The notes under the pieces: model-generated
The model's database searches: none
Seen by the model: only the letters and a program-made list of their open reading frames with translations
Told to the model about the DNA's origin: nothing
Made by a program: the position numbers and the translations under genes
Assembly (NCBI GenBank): GCA_002633005.1
Contig: NMRA01000060.1
Span: forward strand, 890,315-954,314
DNA length: 64,000 bases
From: Phoronis australis
Lineage: Eukaryota > Phoronida > Phoronidae
Reading direction: 5' to 3'
Shown: piece after piece, positions 1 to 11,532 of the stretch
How positions within the stretch are numbered: the stretch's first letter is position 1
How the letters are laid out: each line of letters opens with the position of its first letter

Positions 1-208
1 AGTGAGGGGTTGCTCTCCCTGCCCACAGTGAGGGCTTGCTCTCCCTGCCCATAGTGAGGGGTTGCTCTCCCTGCCCATAGTGAGGGGTTGCTCCCCCTGC
101 CCATAGTGGGGGGTTGCTCTCCCTGACCATAGTGAGGGCTTGCTCTCCCTGCCCATAGTGAGGGGTTGCTCTCCATGCCCATAGTGACGGGTTGCTCTCC
201 CTGCCCAT
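1..208. repeat. 26-bp minisatellite, 8 copies
   Basis: Eight head-to-tail copies of a 26-bp unit (AGTGAGGGGTTGCTCTCCCT followed by GCCCAT) with one to three substitutions each. The array reaches the window edge, so its left end is not seen. It stops abruptly at 208. No coding role is visible. Confidence 0.95.
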
Positions 209-1132
209 AGTGATCGCACGTGACTGGCCAGAATAGCAGCGTTGAAGACACCTACTCTTAGGACGATTGGCAGGACACCTTTGCGAACTCTCAGATCGTC
301 CATTTAACTCAATATAAAATGCCACAGTCGGACGCTGTAAGAAAACCGGTTGCTAAGTGTCCTGTCATTAGTGGCTGTCTATCATTTCTTCGCCAGTGTT
401 TGCATCAAACAGTTCTCTTCACATGCGTGAATTCCTTAAAATGGATTCCTCGCATTTTTTGCATGAATGTGCAAATTCTTAAGTGCGCTACCACTGAAAC
501 ATCTGTCTCAGAAGTTACATTGGGGAAAAAGAATCAACGCACTAATCTAGCTCAATGTGAAAACGATACAAGTCTGAGCCGAAAAGTCGAACGTTAAAAT
601 CTGTGTACTTCATATCAAGACCTGGCCCAAGCTGTTCAACATGGGGTGATGCAAACGAAATTCAATTTGAAACGACTTGACGCCTCAGGCACCATTTCAA
701 ACCAGTTTGTTTCGCTGACGAAAATAGTACAGGAATGTTCCATACCTACTTGTCAAAGGCACAAGCCGCAAAACAAACACTGGATACGAAACGGCGGAAC
801 GGCGGAAACAAACCAGAAACATAATTGGGGCATCCATTCCTTCCTAGCACTAGCAGAAGAAGTGTTGTGAAAGGCCGATGTACAACCGCTTTTTCATTAA
901 CAATAAGACATTACAGTTGGTTGGGAAATAAAAATTCGGACATTTTGATTGGCTGGATTAGTGTTGAAAAATGCACGAGTACACACCAGTCCATCCCTTG
1001 AGAAATGCTTTAATGGCAGCTTCCGGTTGCTGCTTCAAAAGCAACAGGCTAATCGATGTATTCAGCACAATTTCTTTTTGTTAATACCAAGGCGTCAATT
1101 CACTACAGTGTTGCTGCTCATTTCTGCACCAT
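209..1132. other. unique sequence without a recognised gene
   Basis: Only short open frames of up to 92 codons occur here. None shows a recognisable domain, splice context or signal peptide. I see nothing to annotate. Confidence 0.5.
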
Positions 1133-1400
1133 CAGCCGATTTCATAAAGGTGGTTTAAAGTTAAACCTGGTTTAAACTTGACTTAGTCCAGATTTAAATA
1201 TAATCTGCATTTCATAAAGGTGGCTTATGTTAGAACCTGGTTTAACTCCAGTTTAGACCTGGTCTAAGTCTTTTTTCGTTTCACCAACTAGGTCCATATT
1301 CTTTAGTCCTGTATAACGATCTTAAACCAGGTTGAACTTAGTCAGACCCAGGTTTAACTGTTAAATATGACAGACTTGCATGATATAGGTGCAACTGAAT
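1133..1400. mobile_element. Harbinger-type terminal/subterminal repeat fragment
   Basis: Starts CAGCCGATTTCATAAAGG and contains several copies of AACCTGGTTTAA-like subterminal motifs. The first ~90 bp match, in reverse complement, the right end of the Harbinger element ending at 5299, including the phrase TAATCTGCATTTCATAAAGG. No second end is visible, so this is a related fragment or the end of a decayed MITE. An alternative is the left end of a larger 4.2-kb element ending at 5299, but the 3459-5299 boundaries explain the flanks better. Confidence 0.6.
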
Positions 1401-1492
1401 GATGCCGCGGTGTGCAATTACGACACAGTTTTAGAACGGAAATGGACTATTTGCAATATTCAGTTTTACGACGACACAAGATCAAGCGTAGC

Positions 1493-1637
1493 AGGGGTGG
1501 ATCCATGATTTTTAAGGGGGGTCGGTCAAGGACTTTTTAAAGGGGGGACCAAGTCAACAATTTGAGAATTATAGATTTGAGAACACTGAAAGTAAGGAAA
1601 AAGGGGTCCGGACCCATTGACTCCCTTGGATCCGCCT
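1493..1637. mobile_element. small MITE-like inverted repeat element
   Basis: The ends read GGGGTGGATCC and GGATCCGCC, an imperfect terminal inverted repeat, with G-rich runs (AAGGGGGG, AAAGGGGGG) inside. About 145 bp with no open frame. The end motif is like non-autonomous DNA transposons, but I cannot name the family. Confidence 0.4.
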
Positions 1638-2079
1638 ATGTGTAGAAAAGTACGTGCTGGATGGTGTCTTGCGGATATGACAGGTCGAGCAAGGCGTCGT
1701 CGTCGTAAGCGCTATGGGTTTGACTGAAGACAGCATCTTTTGGTTCTTCTGAGTTCCACCTCCATTGGTCTTCGATTTAATATTGCCGGGAAGGGGTTTT
1801 GCTCCCTCTTTGGCCCCGAAAACTAAACACCAAATGTCACGGAAATAAATTTGGACATTTATCATGTTGCGGCTAATCGTGAGCATGTACTTTAATGTGT
1901 GTACAGACATTACATTTTTCCTCACGAGAAAAGCTTTTACACCTTTTTCGCAAATGTTTGCACTGAGTGCTACTAGTGAGCATGTGCCATTGTATACCCA
2001 CGTGGTAAAGGTTTCATTGAAGCACTTCAATAGGTTTTTGTTGATTAACAAAGCAGGGTGGTCTAGATACTTTGACGGC

Positions 2080-2945
2080 TGATGGTGATTTTCTGCCGAC
2101 TTCGACTACTGTGGCGCCTCCTAGTGGCATTTTTTGCGCCCATGGCTGTATCTCCTAAACCGTTAACGGAATCTTTACTAAATTTAGCAAGTGTATTTAT
2201 ATGATGTTGACAACGGATGACGACAACTTTCGGATGGATCTGATTACCAGTGTGCCCCCTAGTGGCAATTTTATTTTTTTTACGTTTACACTGTACCTCT
2301 GTATCTTCAAAGGTCTTCAACGGATTTTCATAAAATTTGAAATATAGGCATCTATTGGTGAGATGACTCCATCCTTCTGTTTTCAGATGGAATCGAGGTC
2401 TTTTGCGCCACCTAGTGTCCATTTTTTGCTGTTTTCGGGTCTGTTTTTTGGCTTCCATCCTTCGATCAAGCAAACCATTCTAAGGATGATTTGAAAATTG
2501 GCGTATACATGTATGTTCACAGTGTGAAGAGAACGGTTGACGATGACGACTTCGACTACTGTGGCGCATCGTAGTGGTAGTTTTGTTTTGTTTTGTGCCC
2601 ATAACTGCATCTCTTAAACCAATTGCAGGATCTTTAATTTAGCAACTGTATTTATATGAAGACGGCGTCTTTCAGGCGGATCCAATGAACGCTGTGCCCC
2701 ATAGTGGCAGTTTCTTTTTTTCCGTTTTCCTTTGTTTCTCTGAAGTTCCTTGACAGGTTTTTATGAAATTTAGTAAGTAGCTCTCTATTAAAAAAAACGA
2801 TGGCGTGTTTCTGTTTTCAGATGAATTTGACGTTTTTGCGCCATCTAGTGGCCATTTTTATGAAACAAATAAGCAACCATAGAAGTACACCGTTTGCGGT
2901 GCATTCGTGGGCGCATTTCAACGCTCCGTGTTGCTCTTGTTCGAA
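2080..2945 (+). repeat. copy of the CTAGTGG-rich complex repeat
   Basis: Successive blocks contain GGCGCCTCCTAGTGGC, GTGCCCCCTAGTGGCAATTT and TTGCGCCATCTAGTGGCC, alternating with CTGTATCTCCTAAACCGTT segments. The same blocks occur in the same order and orientation at 32580-34146. Both copies end in a shared stretch with GGGCGCATTTCAACGCTC. It is interspersed, with no coherent open frame. Confidence 0.75.
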
Positions 2946-2949
2946 AAGG

Positions 2950-3458
2950 CAGTTATCGGAGGAGTTACGAAAAATGGTTTTTGAATTTGAAAAAGCATTC
3001 AGTAGTATCTAGCTACAAATACCTTGGCATACTTTTTACTGTGAAAAATGAGTGGACGAAGACTCAAAAATTCTAGAAGATCAAGTATCCAAAGCTTTGC
3101 TTATATTTCAGTTTGAAGAGGTATCGGTTATCACCTGGCATATTTTTTATTGTAAAATTAAACCAAAATTACAGCATGGTGCGGAGATATAGGGTTTACA
3201 TTCCGCAGCGGATGTAGAAATCATACACAATAAATGTTGTAATTTTTTATCGAGTACTGGGCAAAATGTCCCAAACCTAGCGGCCAGGGAGAACTGGGAA
3301 GAAATACTTTGTTATCATTACGATTTCCTATAATACTAAAATACTGCTTAAACTTAATAAAGAGCAGGTGGAATAAGGTATTAAAAATTTGTTACAACAC
3401 TCAATATGATTTAATTAAACGAAATGTCAACTGTTTGGCGTTTTGTGTTAATCATTTG
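2950..3458 (+). pseudogene. non-LTR retrotransposon RT C-terminal fragment (left part)
   Basis: Decayed coding sequence of a LINE-type reverse transcriptase C-terminal region. Visible pieces in shifting frames are SSYKYLGILFT at about 3010-3045 and KPKLQHGAEI then VEIIHNKCCNF at about 3160-3250. These match the usual order YKYLG.FT, KP.L.YGAE.WG and VE.IHNK.C of this class. Several stops and frameshifts show it is dead. The sequence continues at 5300 after a Harbinger element that interrupts it. Confidence 0.75.
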
Positions 3459-3582
3459 CAGCCGATTTCATAATGGTGATCAAACCTGGTCTTCCTAAAC
3501 CTGGTCTAATTTCAGACTGGTTTGAAAGTCTGAAAGCATGGTTTTGATAGACCAGGGAGCAGGTTCAGTAAAACCAGACGTG

Positions 3583-3850
3583 CGTTCAGAAACGCTAGGA
3601 CCTAGCTAAAATTCTAGCCAAAATCACGTATTCTCATTTAAAATAGAAGGCAATATCTCACGTAATTATCCGAAGTTTTGTTTTTAGCGACACCCTAGAG
3701 TTACTGAACGGGAAGCAGCGTCCCGTTCAGTAACGCTAGGACCTCGCTAAAAAGCAAGACTTCGCAAGATTAAGTGAGATATTGCCGTGCATAGTAAATA
3801 AGAACACGTGACTTTTACTAGGTTTTAGTTAGGTCCTAGTGTAGGTACTA
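3583..3850. repeat. fold-back inverted repeat inside the Harbinger element
   Basis: Two arms of about 130 bp, 3583-3713 and 3721-3850, are inverted copies around a 7-bp spacer AGCAGCG. The inner 13 bp (TTACTGAACGGGA and its complement) pair perfectly. The arms share GCTAGGACC and GTGAGATATTGCC in opposite orientation. It could be a separate fold-back MITE inserted into the larger element. Confidence 0.8.
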
Positions 3851-4042
3851 GCGTCTACTGTACGCACGCTAGGTTTAAAGTATCTAAGGCACCCCATTGT
3901 GTCGAGTTACGTTAACCCTATAAAGAAACTATTGAAGTGCTTCAATGGAACTGTGATCATGTGGGTATCAATAACAGCACACAGTTGTTGGTAGAATCGT
4001 GCAGTGTTACGTGCACTTCCTGGTGCCTCTGTCATAAACAAA

Positions 4043-4420
4043 ATGGGTGGGAAAAGGTTGGGAAATTTGTCTCCCGAAGAAAATTGGTTTCCTTACAGAG
4101 CTGATTACAGAAAAAATCGATGTCACAGAGAACAAGAAAAATGAAGCCAAATGTAGTCAATGGAAGCACCAGGCCTGGAGAGACATTGGGTCCAGAATGG
4201 TTGCACAGTTTGCGAAATCAGAAAAAACTCAGAGATAAACTTTTAAAGAACTTTGGAAACGCTCCAAAAATGTAAGCAAAAAAAGGAATTTTCAACACTG
4301 AAAAAAGCTGCAAAGAAAACTGGTGGAGGACCAAAGGAGATGGAACCCAGTCAGGAAAGACAGGTGTTGCTAGACTTGATCGGAGATGATGGCGTTGTCA
4401 GTACCGCCCGAGACGCTTAC
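4043..4420 (+). pseudogene. Myb/SANT-like Harbinger accessory protein, frameshifted
   Basis: Fragments in three frames line up with the Myb/SANT-like DNA-binding protein that accompanies Harbinger transposases. They are NLSPEEN (about 4070-4090), then FLTELI and a Trp-containing helix QWKHQAWRDIGSRM (about 4165-4200), then the family C-terminal signature KKAAKKTGGGP (about 4290-4330) followed by LLDLIGD. The ATG at 4043 begins the first frame. Frame changes occur near 4090 and between 4200 and 4255, so no functional protein is expected. In living elements this protein binds the transposon ends and helps bring the transposase to the nucleus. It runs towards the transposase remnant on the other strand. 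Confidence 0.7.
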
Positions 4421-4591
4421 AGCAATGACACCCTGCTCGGCCATTCGTATTTTAAGGAGTCTGAACGACACACTGGAACAGGTACGGATCAACATTTGAA
4501 TGTGTTGTCGTCTAGACAACCACATTCGATGAAATCTACAAAACCCCAGGTGTTGCGTACAGTATGCGGATGTGGCAAGATTCCGGATTCT

Positions 4592-4846
4592 TCATGAACA
4601 AGCTATTCTGATGTGTGTACCATCAATGCAACTGACAACCCCAAGGAAATGCGCCACGGGAAAAATGTTGTTTGATTCTGTTGACTTTTGCCGGATCCGG
4701 CCATGANTGTAGAGTGATTTCAGTGATTCGATCATTTCGCTTACTCTCCGTACAATCCTGCACGCAGATGCCACACTAAAGCCACTCAGATCACCCACGA
4801 CGCGTTCATAGCTACCCCTTGCATGGAATTGCAAACAGGTAAGCAC
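4592..4846 (-). pseudogene. Harbinger (HARBI1-like) transposase N-terminal half
   Basis: An 84-codon open frame with the HARBI1-family pattern: a helix-turn-helix stretch GSYERVVGDLSGFSVASACR at residues 11-30, RIVRRVSEMI after it, and GVVSCIDGTHIRI near the end. CIDGTH contains the first catalytic Asp of the DDE triad. The frame ends right after, and the second Asp and the Glu are not recoverable downstream. One undetermined base (4706) lies in the codon for residue 47. The upstream start is uncertain: the family usually has more residues before this point. A dead copy of the cut-and-paste transposase. Confidence 0.8.
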
Positions 4847-5299
4847 TTATAACTGTAGCATAATAGGCCTACCCTGATTTCTCAGGGTGAAAGGTGCTAG
4901 TCGTTTTCTGTCCAATCTTATGACGTCTGTCATCATGTGTTGTCATTCGGAACCGGTTTTTGAATTCTAGTTTTTTGTGTCGCTAAAATATTGAAATTCT
5001 CGCCCTAAAATTGGGTCGCGACGTCTTTCAGCTTCACCGTTGAGCACATGTGTATGGCGCAATTCTGAGTCAGCCATCTTTAACAGTGAAAAACCTTGGT
5101 CTGACCAGGTCTAAAGTTAAACCTGGTTTAAGGTCTTACTACAGGTCTAGAACAAGTTTAAATTGTAGTTAAACCAGATTTTACTAGACCACTGGTCTAA
5201 AAGTTAAACTACCTTTATGAAATGCAGATTATCCTTAATCCTGGTCTAAGTCCACTTTAAACCAAGTTTAACTTTAAACAACCTTCATGAAACCGGCTG

Positions 5300-6003
5300 T
5301 TATTGTTCAGATCGGGATTTGGCATCCTATGGGAAATGCAGTCAGTTGGTAACGAGTCTGTATTTTTGAGTGAGTTTAAACAACGGATTTAGATATAGAC
5401 GTGCAGCAGTGGATGCAGGAATTGGTTAGGTTTTAGTAAAATAGGTACTTACGAATTATATAAACAACACTTTATGATGGAAACCTACGTCACAAGTGTA
5501 AAAAGCAGAAAGTATTTGAAGGTTGTGGCAAAATGTGGATGTTCAAACCACAAGCTACAAGTAGAAAGCGGAAGACACGTGAAAACGCCTAGAGAGAGTG
5601 AACTATGTACTGTTTGTGATCTCCATGTTGTAGAAGATGGATATCATTTTTGGTATAATGTCCGCTTTACGACGACCTAAGAACAACTTTCAAAATATTT
5701 AATAATTTGAAGTGTGAATTTACTCAGAAATGTAATATTTTAAATTTAGCTCAGTATTTGTTGGCTGGTGGTAGAAGAAGAGACCATGTAAATACGATTT
5801 ACTTTGTATTATTAAACTATGTATTTGAGTCGGAGGCCTTTGTACTAGAAAGATATATCAAAAAAGTTCCCTTTTTGATAACGCTCATACAATTCCTAAT
5901 AGCATTTTCGAGAATCATAGCGCACAGAACATACAGCAGCGTGTCATTTGAATCCGACCAGGCGTTTCTGAAATATAACGTTCCCAAGTTATCCCAATTT
6001 TGA
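5300..6003 (+). pseudogene. non-LTR retrotransposon C-terminal fragment (right part)
   Basis: Continuation of the LINE remnant that stops at 3458. Readable pieces are FGILWEMQSVGNESVFLSEF at about 5315-5380, then an open frame 5474-5680 with CTVCDLHVVEDGYHFWYN. This resembles the C..C..-EDE-HF motif near the C-terminus of many LINE open reading frames, but the last Cys is replaced. A further 98-codon frame at 5707-6003 (LAQYLLAGGRRRDHVNTIYF) looks like the tail. Stops near 5380 and 5680 show decay. Confidence 0.7.
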
Positions 6004-9000
6004 TATCTTTCGAGGGTCTTGCATAATTTTATCGTAATGCTTTTATGCTGACTGTGAACACCGCAGCAGGTTTGCTTGCGTTTCGCCTTTAAAATTGCAA
6101 TTTCTGGTCCCGAGTTTAGCGAAAAAGATGACTAACTTTCAAATTAGACGCAGTCTCTTGTATGTTATACGTTCTTACTGAGTTTAACAACGTTTCTTAA
6201 ATCATGCAATTTCAACTATGATATTTGATAATTTCACCAATATAAACAAAATAAAAGAATTAACTGGTCACTTGATTCGAAGCCAACTGAAGTAGCCAAT
6301 CATAGCCGGCTCAAGCAAGCAGTATGAATAAGATGATCTATTCCCAAAAGGAAGCAAACCATCAAAATGATTTCAAATGGATTTTCAGTTACAGTGTACA
6401 TTGATGATAAATCGCAGAACACGAAACCAATCACATTATGATGTAATCTACATGTACCATGGAGCGGATGCTCGAAGAAAAAGATTTCTACAAATTTAAA
6501 GAATGGAATTGAAAAAGGGAACCCATTTGGATTGAAGAAGCCTTAGAGTTTAGAAATAGTGCCCCTTCCGTAAAAAGTAAACCGCGTGAGCTGTGGACCT
6601 TTTTTCACCCTTTCAGATGGAAGTTTGTCGGAAATGGCACCCTGTTGGAGAGACAAAAAATCACCCTTCTAATCAACACAACTTGTAAACTTTTTCTTGG
6701 GAGTAACCTTTCGTAAAGGGTTTGTTTTTATAGTCCAAAATAAAGCTACATGACGCTAACGTAGGCAATTGCTTAACTCAGTCGCATAGACCAAACACCA
6801 CACAATGACACCAGCAACCACAGTATTTAAACTGGTTTGTTGTGCCTGAAACTTGCGACCATTCTTGACGTTTCAGGCAATGTATTGTACCCCTTCCTCA
6901 TAACTGAGTTGGGAGAGAATTCAAGTCCCAATGACCTTTCCTGAAAGTAGAAAAGTCATGCAAAGGAATAATGCAACCCTTTCATTATTCAGGGAGAGCG
7001 GGCAGCATACGAATTTAAAAAATGAAGAAAATTGCTTTTTGGGTACGAACACTGAAGTCTCGTGGCTCAAAATAAAACAATTCTTACTGTTGTCATGTCC
7101 TTTCAAAAGGTCTTACCAACTGGGTTTGTATTTCCTATTATGAAAGGAATAACAAAACTTGAGTATTTTTTGTTTCTGGACCCCTGGTAATCCAACTGAT
7201 TTAAAAAGCACTGTCTTAATCACGAACTGCTGTACTGTTACAGTGTTAGCCAGTTTATCAATTTAGGAATAAGAGCACGTAACACTTTAATGTTTTCATG
7301 CGTTTACGAACGGCACCAGTTACAATAAAATGCAATAACTATGCCTAGATTAAAGGAGTGCGCTGTAACATGTAACAACAAAACGATTGGAAATTCCACA
7401 GTTATGTTATTAAAGAAAATAAATGCTTTGGTTAAGACTTGCTCTGAAAATTCTTGGATTTTGCAGGTAACATCTCTGTCTGAGTAATTTCACGTGTTCT
7501 CTTGAGCAGGGCAGCCAGTCTCAAAGTACACCCCTTTCCGGTGTTGGTGTAACTTCCTGTTTTGTCGTCAACGGAAAGCTGGATATACAGATTTTCAATT
7601 AATGAAACAATAGTAAGACACTCAAAAGTATCTAAAAACATATAAAAACACAGCGATTGTTAAAAAAATTGACCAGAGCTACCATGTTGAACTCGGAGCA
7701 TGTGCAGTGGCGTTTACATAGAAATTCCTGGGTTGCGTTCCGTCAACGCGAAACCATCACGAAAACTAAAGATCACTCAAGACTTCACGAGATTGCATGC
7801 ATTGCAAGCAAAGGTTCCTTGACGCGAGTGCGCCTACGGAACTCAAACCGAGTGCTACGGCGTTGACATATGCAGCGCCAACCTCACCGCACGAGAGAGC
7901 CGCGAGGTAATGTATGACTGTTGTTCAGGATCTCGTTTTACATGTTGTGACAAGTAATACCCGAGTAGAGATGACAGTGCGTTCGTATACTATAGAACCC
8001 GAGCCTCCAGGTTCGCAACAATGACATAACTGTCGTAATTTCTAGTCATGTTGCTGTAATTTTGACAACAGGCGTTACAGTATTTGAAATATGGAACAGC
8101 AATTCTTTCGTTTTTCACAATTGGATGACACTGTTTTATCACTTGTGTATGATAAGGTCTTTTACATGGTTATTCTAAAGCGTCGCCTACGTGCTAAAAT
8201 TACCGTACATGTATGATAAACTGCCAACATAAGGTATCAGTGTCTTACCACCCAATTTGATTTTAGATAAGTCAGTGATAGCAGCGTCCCTTGCCATGAT
8301 AGCAGACCATATGGCAGAATCCATGTGGTCACGCATGTCGATACAGTGTGTTAAGGTAACTGAAAGTGACCTTTAACAAGAAATTGTTGAACTGAAACTT
8401 TATTCTGAAGTAGTAGTAAATATCCCAATATGTAAAGTTACATGATTTGCGCTGACACGAAGTAGTTGATTTCTTACATAACACCAGATCTTCGTCCATA
8501 TATGCTAGCTATTCTTAAGCTTAACCTACACAACATCGTTACTCACACTGCGTGCACCATTGTTGAAGTTGAATAAACCCTTGCATTTTTAGTGCCAGAT
8601 AAAACTTACTAGGGGCCCATATACTAGTACAAAAAGTGTGGCGAACCTGAGCGTCAAAATTGCCGGTCGCCCATGTGTTCTAGCTATCCTTTCCCACAAT
8701 TTCCTCCCCTCCCAGTCACCACAATATCCGCAACCCTTTCGATCGTTACGATGAACTACTGCTCCCACCTATCGAAGAAACCATTGAGATATCCCAATGA
8801 CGGTTAGATGGACTCCTCTTTTGTGCGAGGCTCCACGTTGTAGGATATCTGGCTAAATGGTTAATGGCCATTGGTCTTTTACGGTGAAATTTTCATATAT
8901 CCGATTAGGGTTACCTGGATTTATTTTCTCTATTCCCATGACCTATTGAGCTCTAAAGAGGGTCGATGGCCGACATTCTGAAAAAGTAAGTCAAGAATAA

Positions 9001-10519
9001 ACTACCAATAATGTTATGTTACCTATTTTGTTACTGAAATGACACACCTATCCGGACTAAGGTATAATTTCGACCACGCGTGGTGGACCAATTTTCAAAC
9101 ATCCGTACTATACGACTGTGCTCCATTACAGTCGTAGGTCTGCTCTGATCCACAATAGTATAGCCAAACGCATTAGCGATTTCTTTATCACTACTAGACA
9201 CTGCTGAAGGATGCCTTGACGTCATCGTGACTGAGACATCTGCCAAAGCGCAGTATGTAGAGTATGGGACGCCCAGGGGAGAGACAATTTCTGTCGCGTG
9301 AACAGGTGTGCTGATTCTTTCTACGACGTCAAGTGATATTTTTAGAAGACTTCAGTTACACCTCCTTTCACTAAAGTGACTAGAGAAAGGGTTTAATCTC
9401 CAAATCGAACTGAAAATTATGTGTTGCCTTTTTGATCCTGATGAATACGAGTACTTGAAAATCCATGGATTCAAGCTTCAAACTTGAGTTCAGACTCTAT
9501 CATGTAGTTTTGAAATACCAAATATGGTTAGAAAGTTGTCCAGGTAAACCATTCTGTTGCCGAGCGTAACGTAATACACGCTTACCACATACTCTGAGAG
9601 TATGGAATGGGAAATGTTCAATGCAGTTTGTAGCTCGATTTCGAGTCGATTCACAGTGATTGCACCATGGACCCTAACCTTGACTGTCGGCTTGTACTAT
9701 TCAGTATATTAAATGTCCATAATTGATGACTTAATGAAAGTATGTCCACAGTCGGAAGCAAATATTCCCAGCGAAATATGCAGTCTTCATTTCTGTCGAG
9801 GTGAAGGTCATCAGCCCCGGTCTGTTTACAAGGGGTGGTATCACTGGCGCGGCAGCGCCTCTACCATGGTACGGTATATTTATTAAAGCTATAAACAAAC
9901 ACAATACTGTTCTCAAATATGGCCATTGTGAGAAAGGAAATATTGGGAACTTATCTAATCAAAGGATATTGGATATATTGAAATTGAAATATAGTTACAA
10001 TTAAACATGATACAGCAAATATAGAACAACATAGTGACAATCATACAGTTAAACATTAACCAGACACCTAGATTTAAAGATGAATACTTGGATTCATAAG
10101 ATTTCAGCTACAATCCTTTAAGCACCAGTGCAGGAGCAGAAAACAACAAACTCGCGGCACAAATCCCCAGACTTGATCCCCTTAGTGAGGGACACACAGA
10201 TGCTCCAGAGACAAGGTGACTAAACTCCAGTCCGGGGGACCAGAGTCCTCATCCGGATTTTAAATCCGTTGGTGATGTTTGGAGTTAATGGGCACGACTC
10301 TGGGAATTTGTTTTAAGCAAAATATCATAGCTGGAATTTAAAGGCAACGACATGGAATTGTTTTCACCCCCTTGTATATGGAACCAACCTATATCTGTCA
10401 GAGACGTTCATCTCGACCTACATTATTGTCGTGTACATGTGACTACGTCACCACCCACGAGAGGGCACGAGAGTCAACATATGTTTTACAGAATTAGTTT
10501 AGCGCTGATAATGATTCCC
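6004..10519. other. intergenic sequence, nothing recognised
   Basis: About 4.5 kb of AT-rich sequence. Open frames are all at most about 75 codons, with no recognisable domain and no run of exon-like frames with matching splice sites. I see no tandem repeats or clear element ends. Confidence 0.5.
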
Positions 10520-10527
10520 TATAAAAG
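10520..10527 (+). promoter_or_regulatory. TATA box of the modular secreted-protein gene
   Basis: TATAAAAG lies about 25-30 bp before a short stretch that ends in a consensus splice donor (AAAACG then GTAAGC, junction after 10575). The spacing fits a TATA-driven start near 10548-10552 and a tiny non-coding first exon. Inferred from sequence only. Confidence 0.6.
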
Positions 10528-10547
10528 GAAAACAGAATCCGATCATA

Positions 10548-10575
10548 TCATCTTCCAAGGATCACTAGGAAAACG
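10548..10575 (+). other. probable 5' UTR exon of the modular gene
   Basis: Lies between the expected start about 28 bp after the TATA box and the donor GTAAGC at 10576. The coding exon begins just after an acceptor (TTACAG, 11462-11467), only four bases before its ATG, so a separate upstream leader exon is required. This is the best candidate. The exact 5' end is a guess. Confidence 0.5.
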
Positions 10576-11471
10576 GTAAGCACACTTTTATTTTTTCTGA
10601 CTTCACCAGCAATCAAATTAACGGTAGATTTTTGCGAGCCGTATTGGGGACCATTTAGACTTTTCAGTTGTCAGCACGTTTGAATTTCATGATGAATTTG
10701 AATTTGCTTGAACAATTTTAGTAAGTATTTCAAAAAAAATCGTAAATTTATGGCCATGTTCCCAATTAGGTGGAATCCACAGAAGCTAGTATAGATTTTA
10801 ATGTCACTTAAAGGAATTGGAATGTACTCACTGCACGTTGTTACATTTAGAGCGGCTTTCAACCAACGTTCCGTCAAAGAAACTAATTTTTGCTTAAGCT
10901 ATTTCGTAAAAACTTATATGAGAAAAAGTTTTGGGCATAAAAAATGGTTGGGCGATCTTTATGGCTTGAGATCTTGCACAATGCAAAAAGAAACACGCGA
11001 TGACAAGCTAACATGTAGAGACTGGTCGCTAAAACAACGAGTTTTCAATTTCCTTGAAGACATTGGATTACCTATATATTGGTTAAATAACAATTTTAAA
11101 CCATTTTCAGAATACCAAGAGTTTAAGCTAATATGAGTTTGAGTGACGGAATGCCATTACCCAAAAAGTCCACGTGGCGTCAGAAATCTAATAATGTTCC
11201 TAGTTAAAAAGTAGTACTGAGGCGAATGCCAACAAACACCCTAAGGCCATGTAAATTTTGTTTTCCAAACTGGCAAAAAGATCGGGAACGGATTGAAACA
11301 GCTCATTTTTGGGAAGATGTAAACACTAGTTAGTTGATTTATAAACCATGACTTTAAGGAGGCAGGCTGTAAGTGACTGAATGAAGCATGCGAATTACTT
11401 TGATGTATTCTTTGTCTAACAACTGGACAAAAGCATAGTAATGCAATAATTATTATTACTGTTACAGAATC

Positions 11472-11532
11472 ATGCGGCTGTTATTATTTATCGCCTTTTT
11501 GGCTATTGCAAGAGCACAGGTCTTCGAGACGA
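11472..11532 (+). CDS. modular protein: signal peptide exon
   Basis: Encodes MRLLLFIAFLAIARAQVFET, a typical secretory leader: one Arg, a run of about 12 hydrophobic residues and an Ala-x-Ala cleavage site (AIARA). Cleavage there would leave an N-terminal Gln. The ATG is chosen because it sits four bases after a splice acceptor and begins the only leader-like frame. The exon ends in phase 1 before GTAAGT. Confidence 0.85.

Larger units (their letters stand above)
3459..5299. mobile_element. PIF/Harbinger DNA transposon, decayed and nested in a LINE
   Basis: The ends are inverted: CAGCCGATTTCATAATGG at 3459 and, in reverse complement, CAGCCGGTTTCATGAAGG at 5299. Subterminal regions carry repeated AAACCTGGTTTAA and GGTCTAA motifs. 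Flanking triplets TTG (3456-3458) and TTA (5300-5302) fit the 3-bp TWA target duplication typical of Harbinger elements, one copy mutated. Removing the element and one triplet restores the reading of the surrounding retrotransposon. Inside are remnants of both usual Harbinger proteins, a Myb/SANT-like protein (plus strand) and a DDE transposase (minus strand), placed convergently. At 1.84 kb it is shorter than typical autonomous copies, so internal sequence has been lost. Confidence 0.85.

Noticed and set aside
1133-5299. A single 4.2-kb Harbinger element using 1133 as left end
   Set aside because: The end at 3459 also matches, and excision from 3459 to 5299 restores the surrounding LINE, which 1133 would not.
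10801-11136. 111-codon open frame in the first intron of the modular gene
   Set aside because: No domain, no leader, no splice signals that join it to the neighbouring exons, and AT-rich composition like the intron. It may be a relic of a mobile element but cannot be supported.
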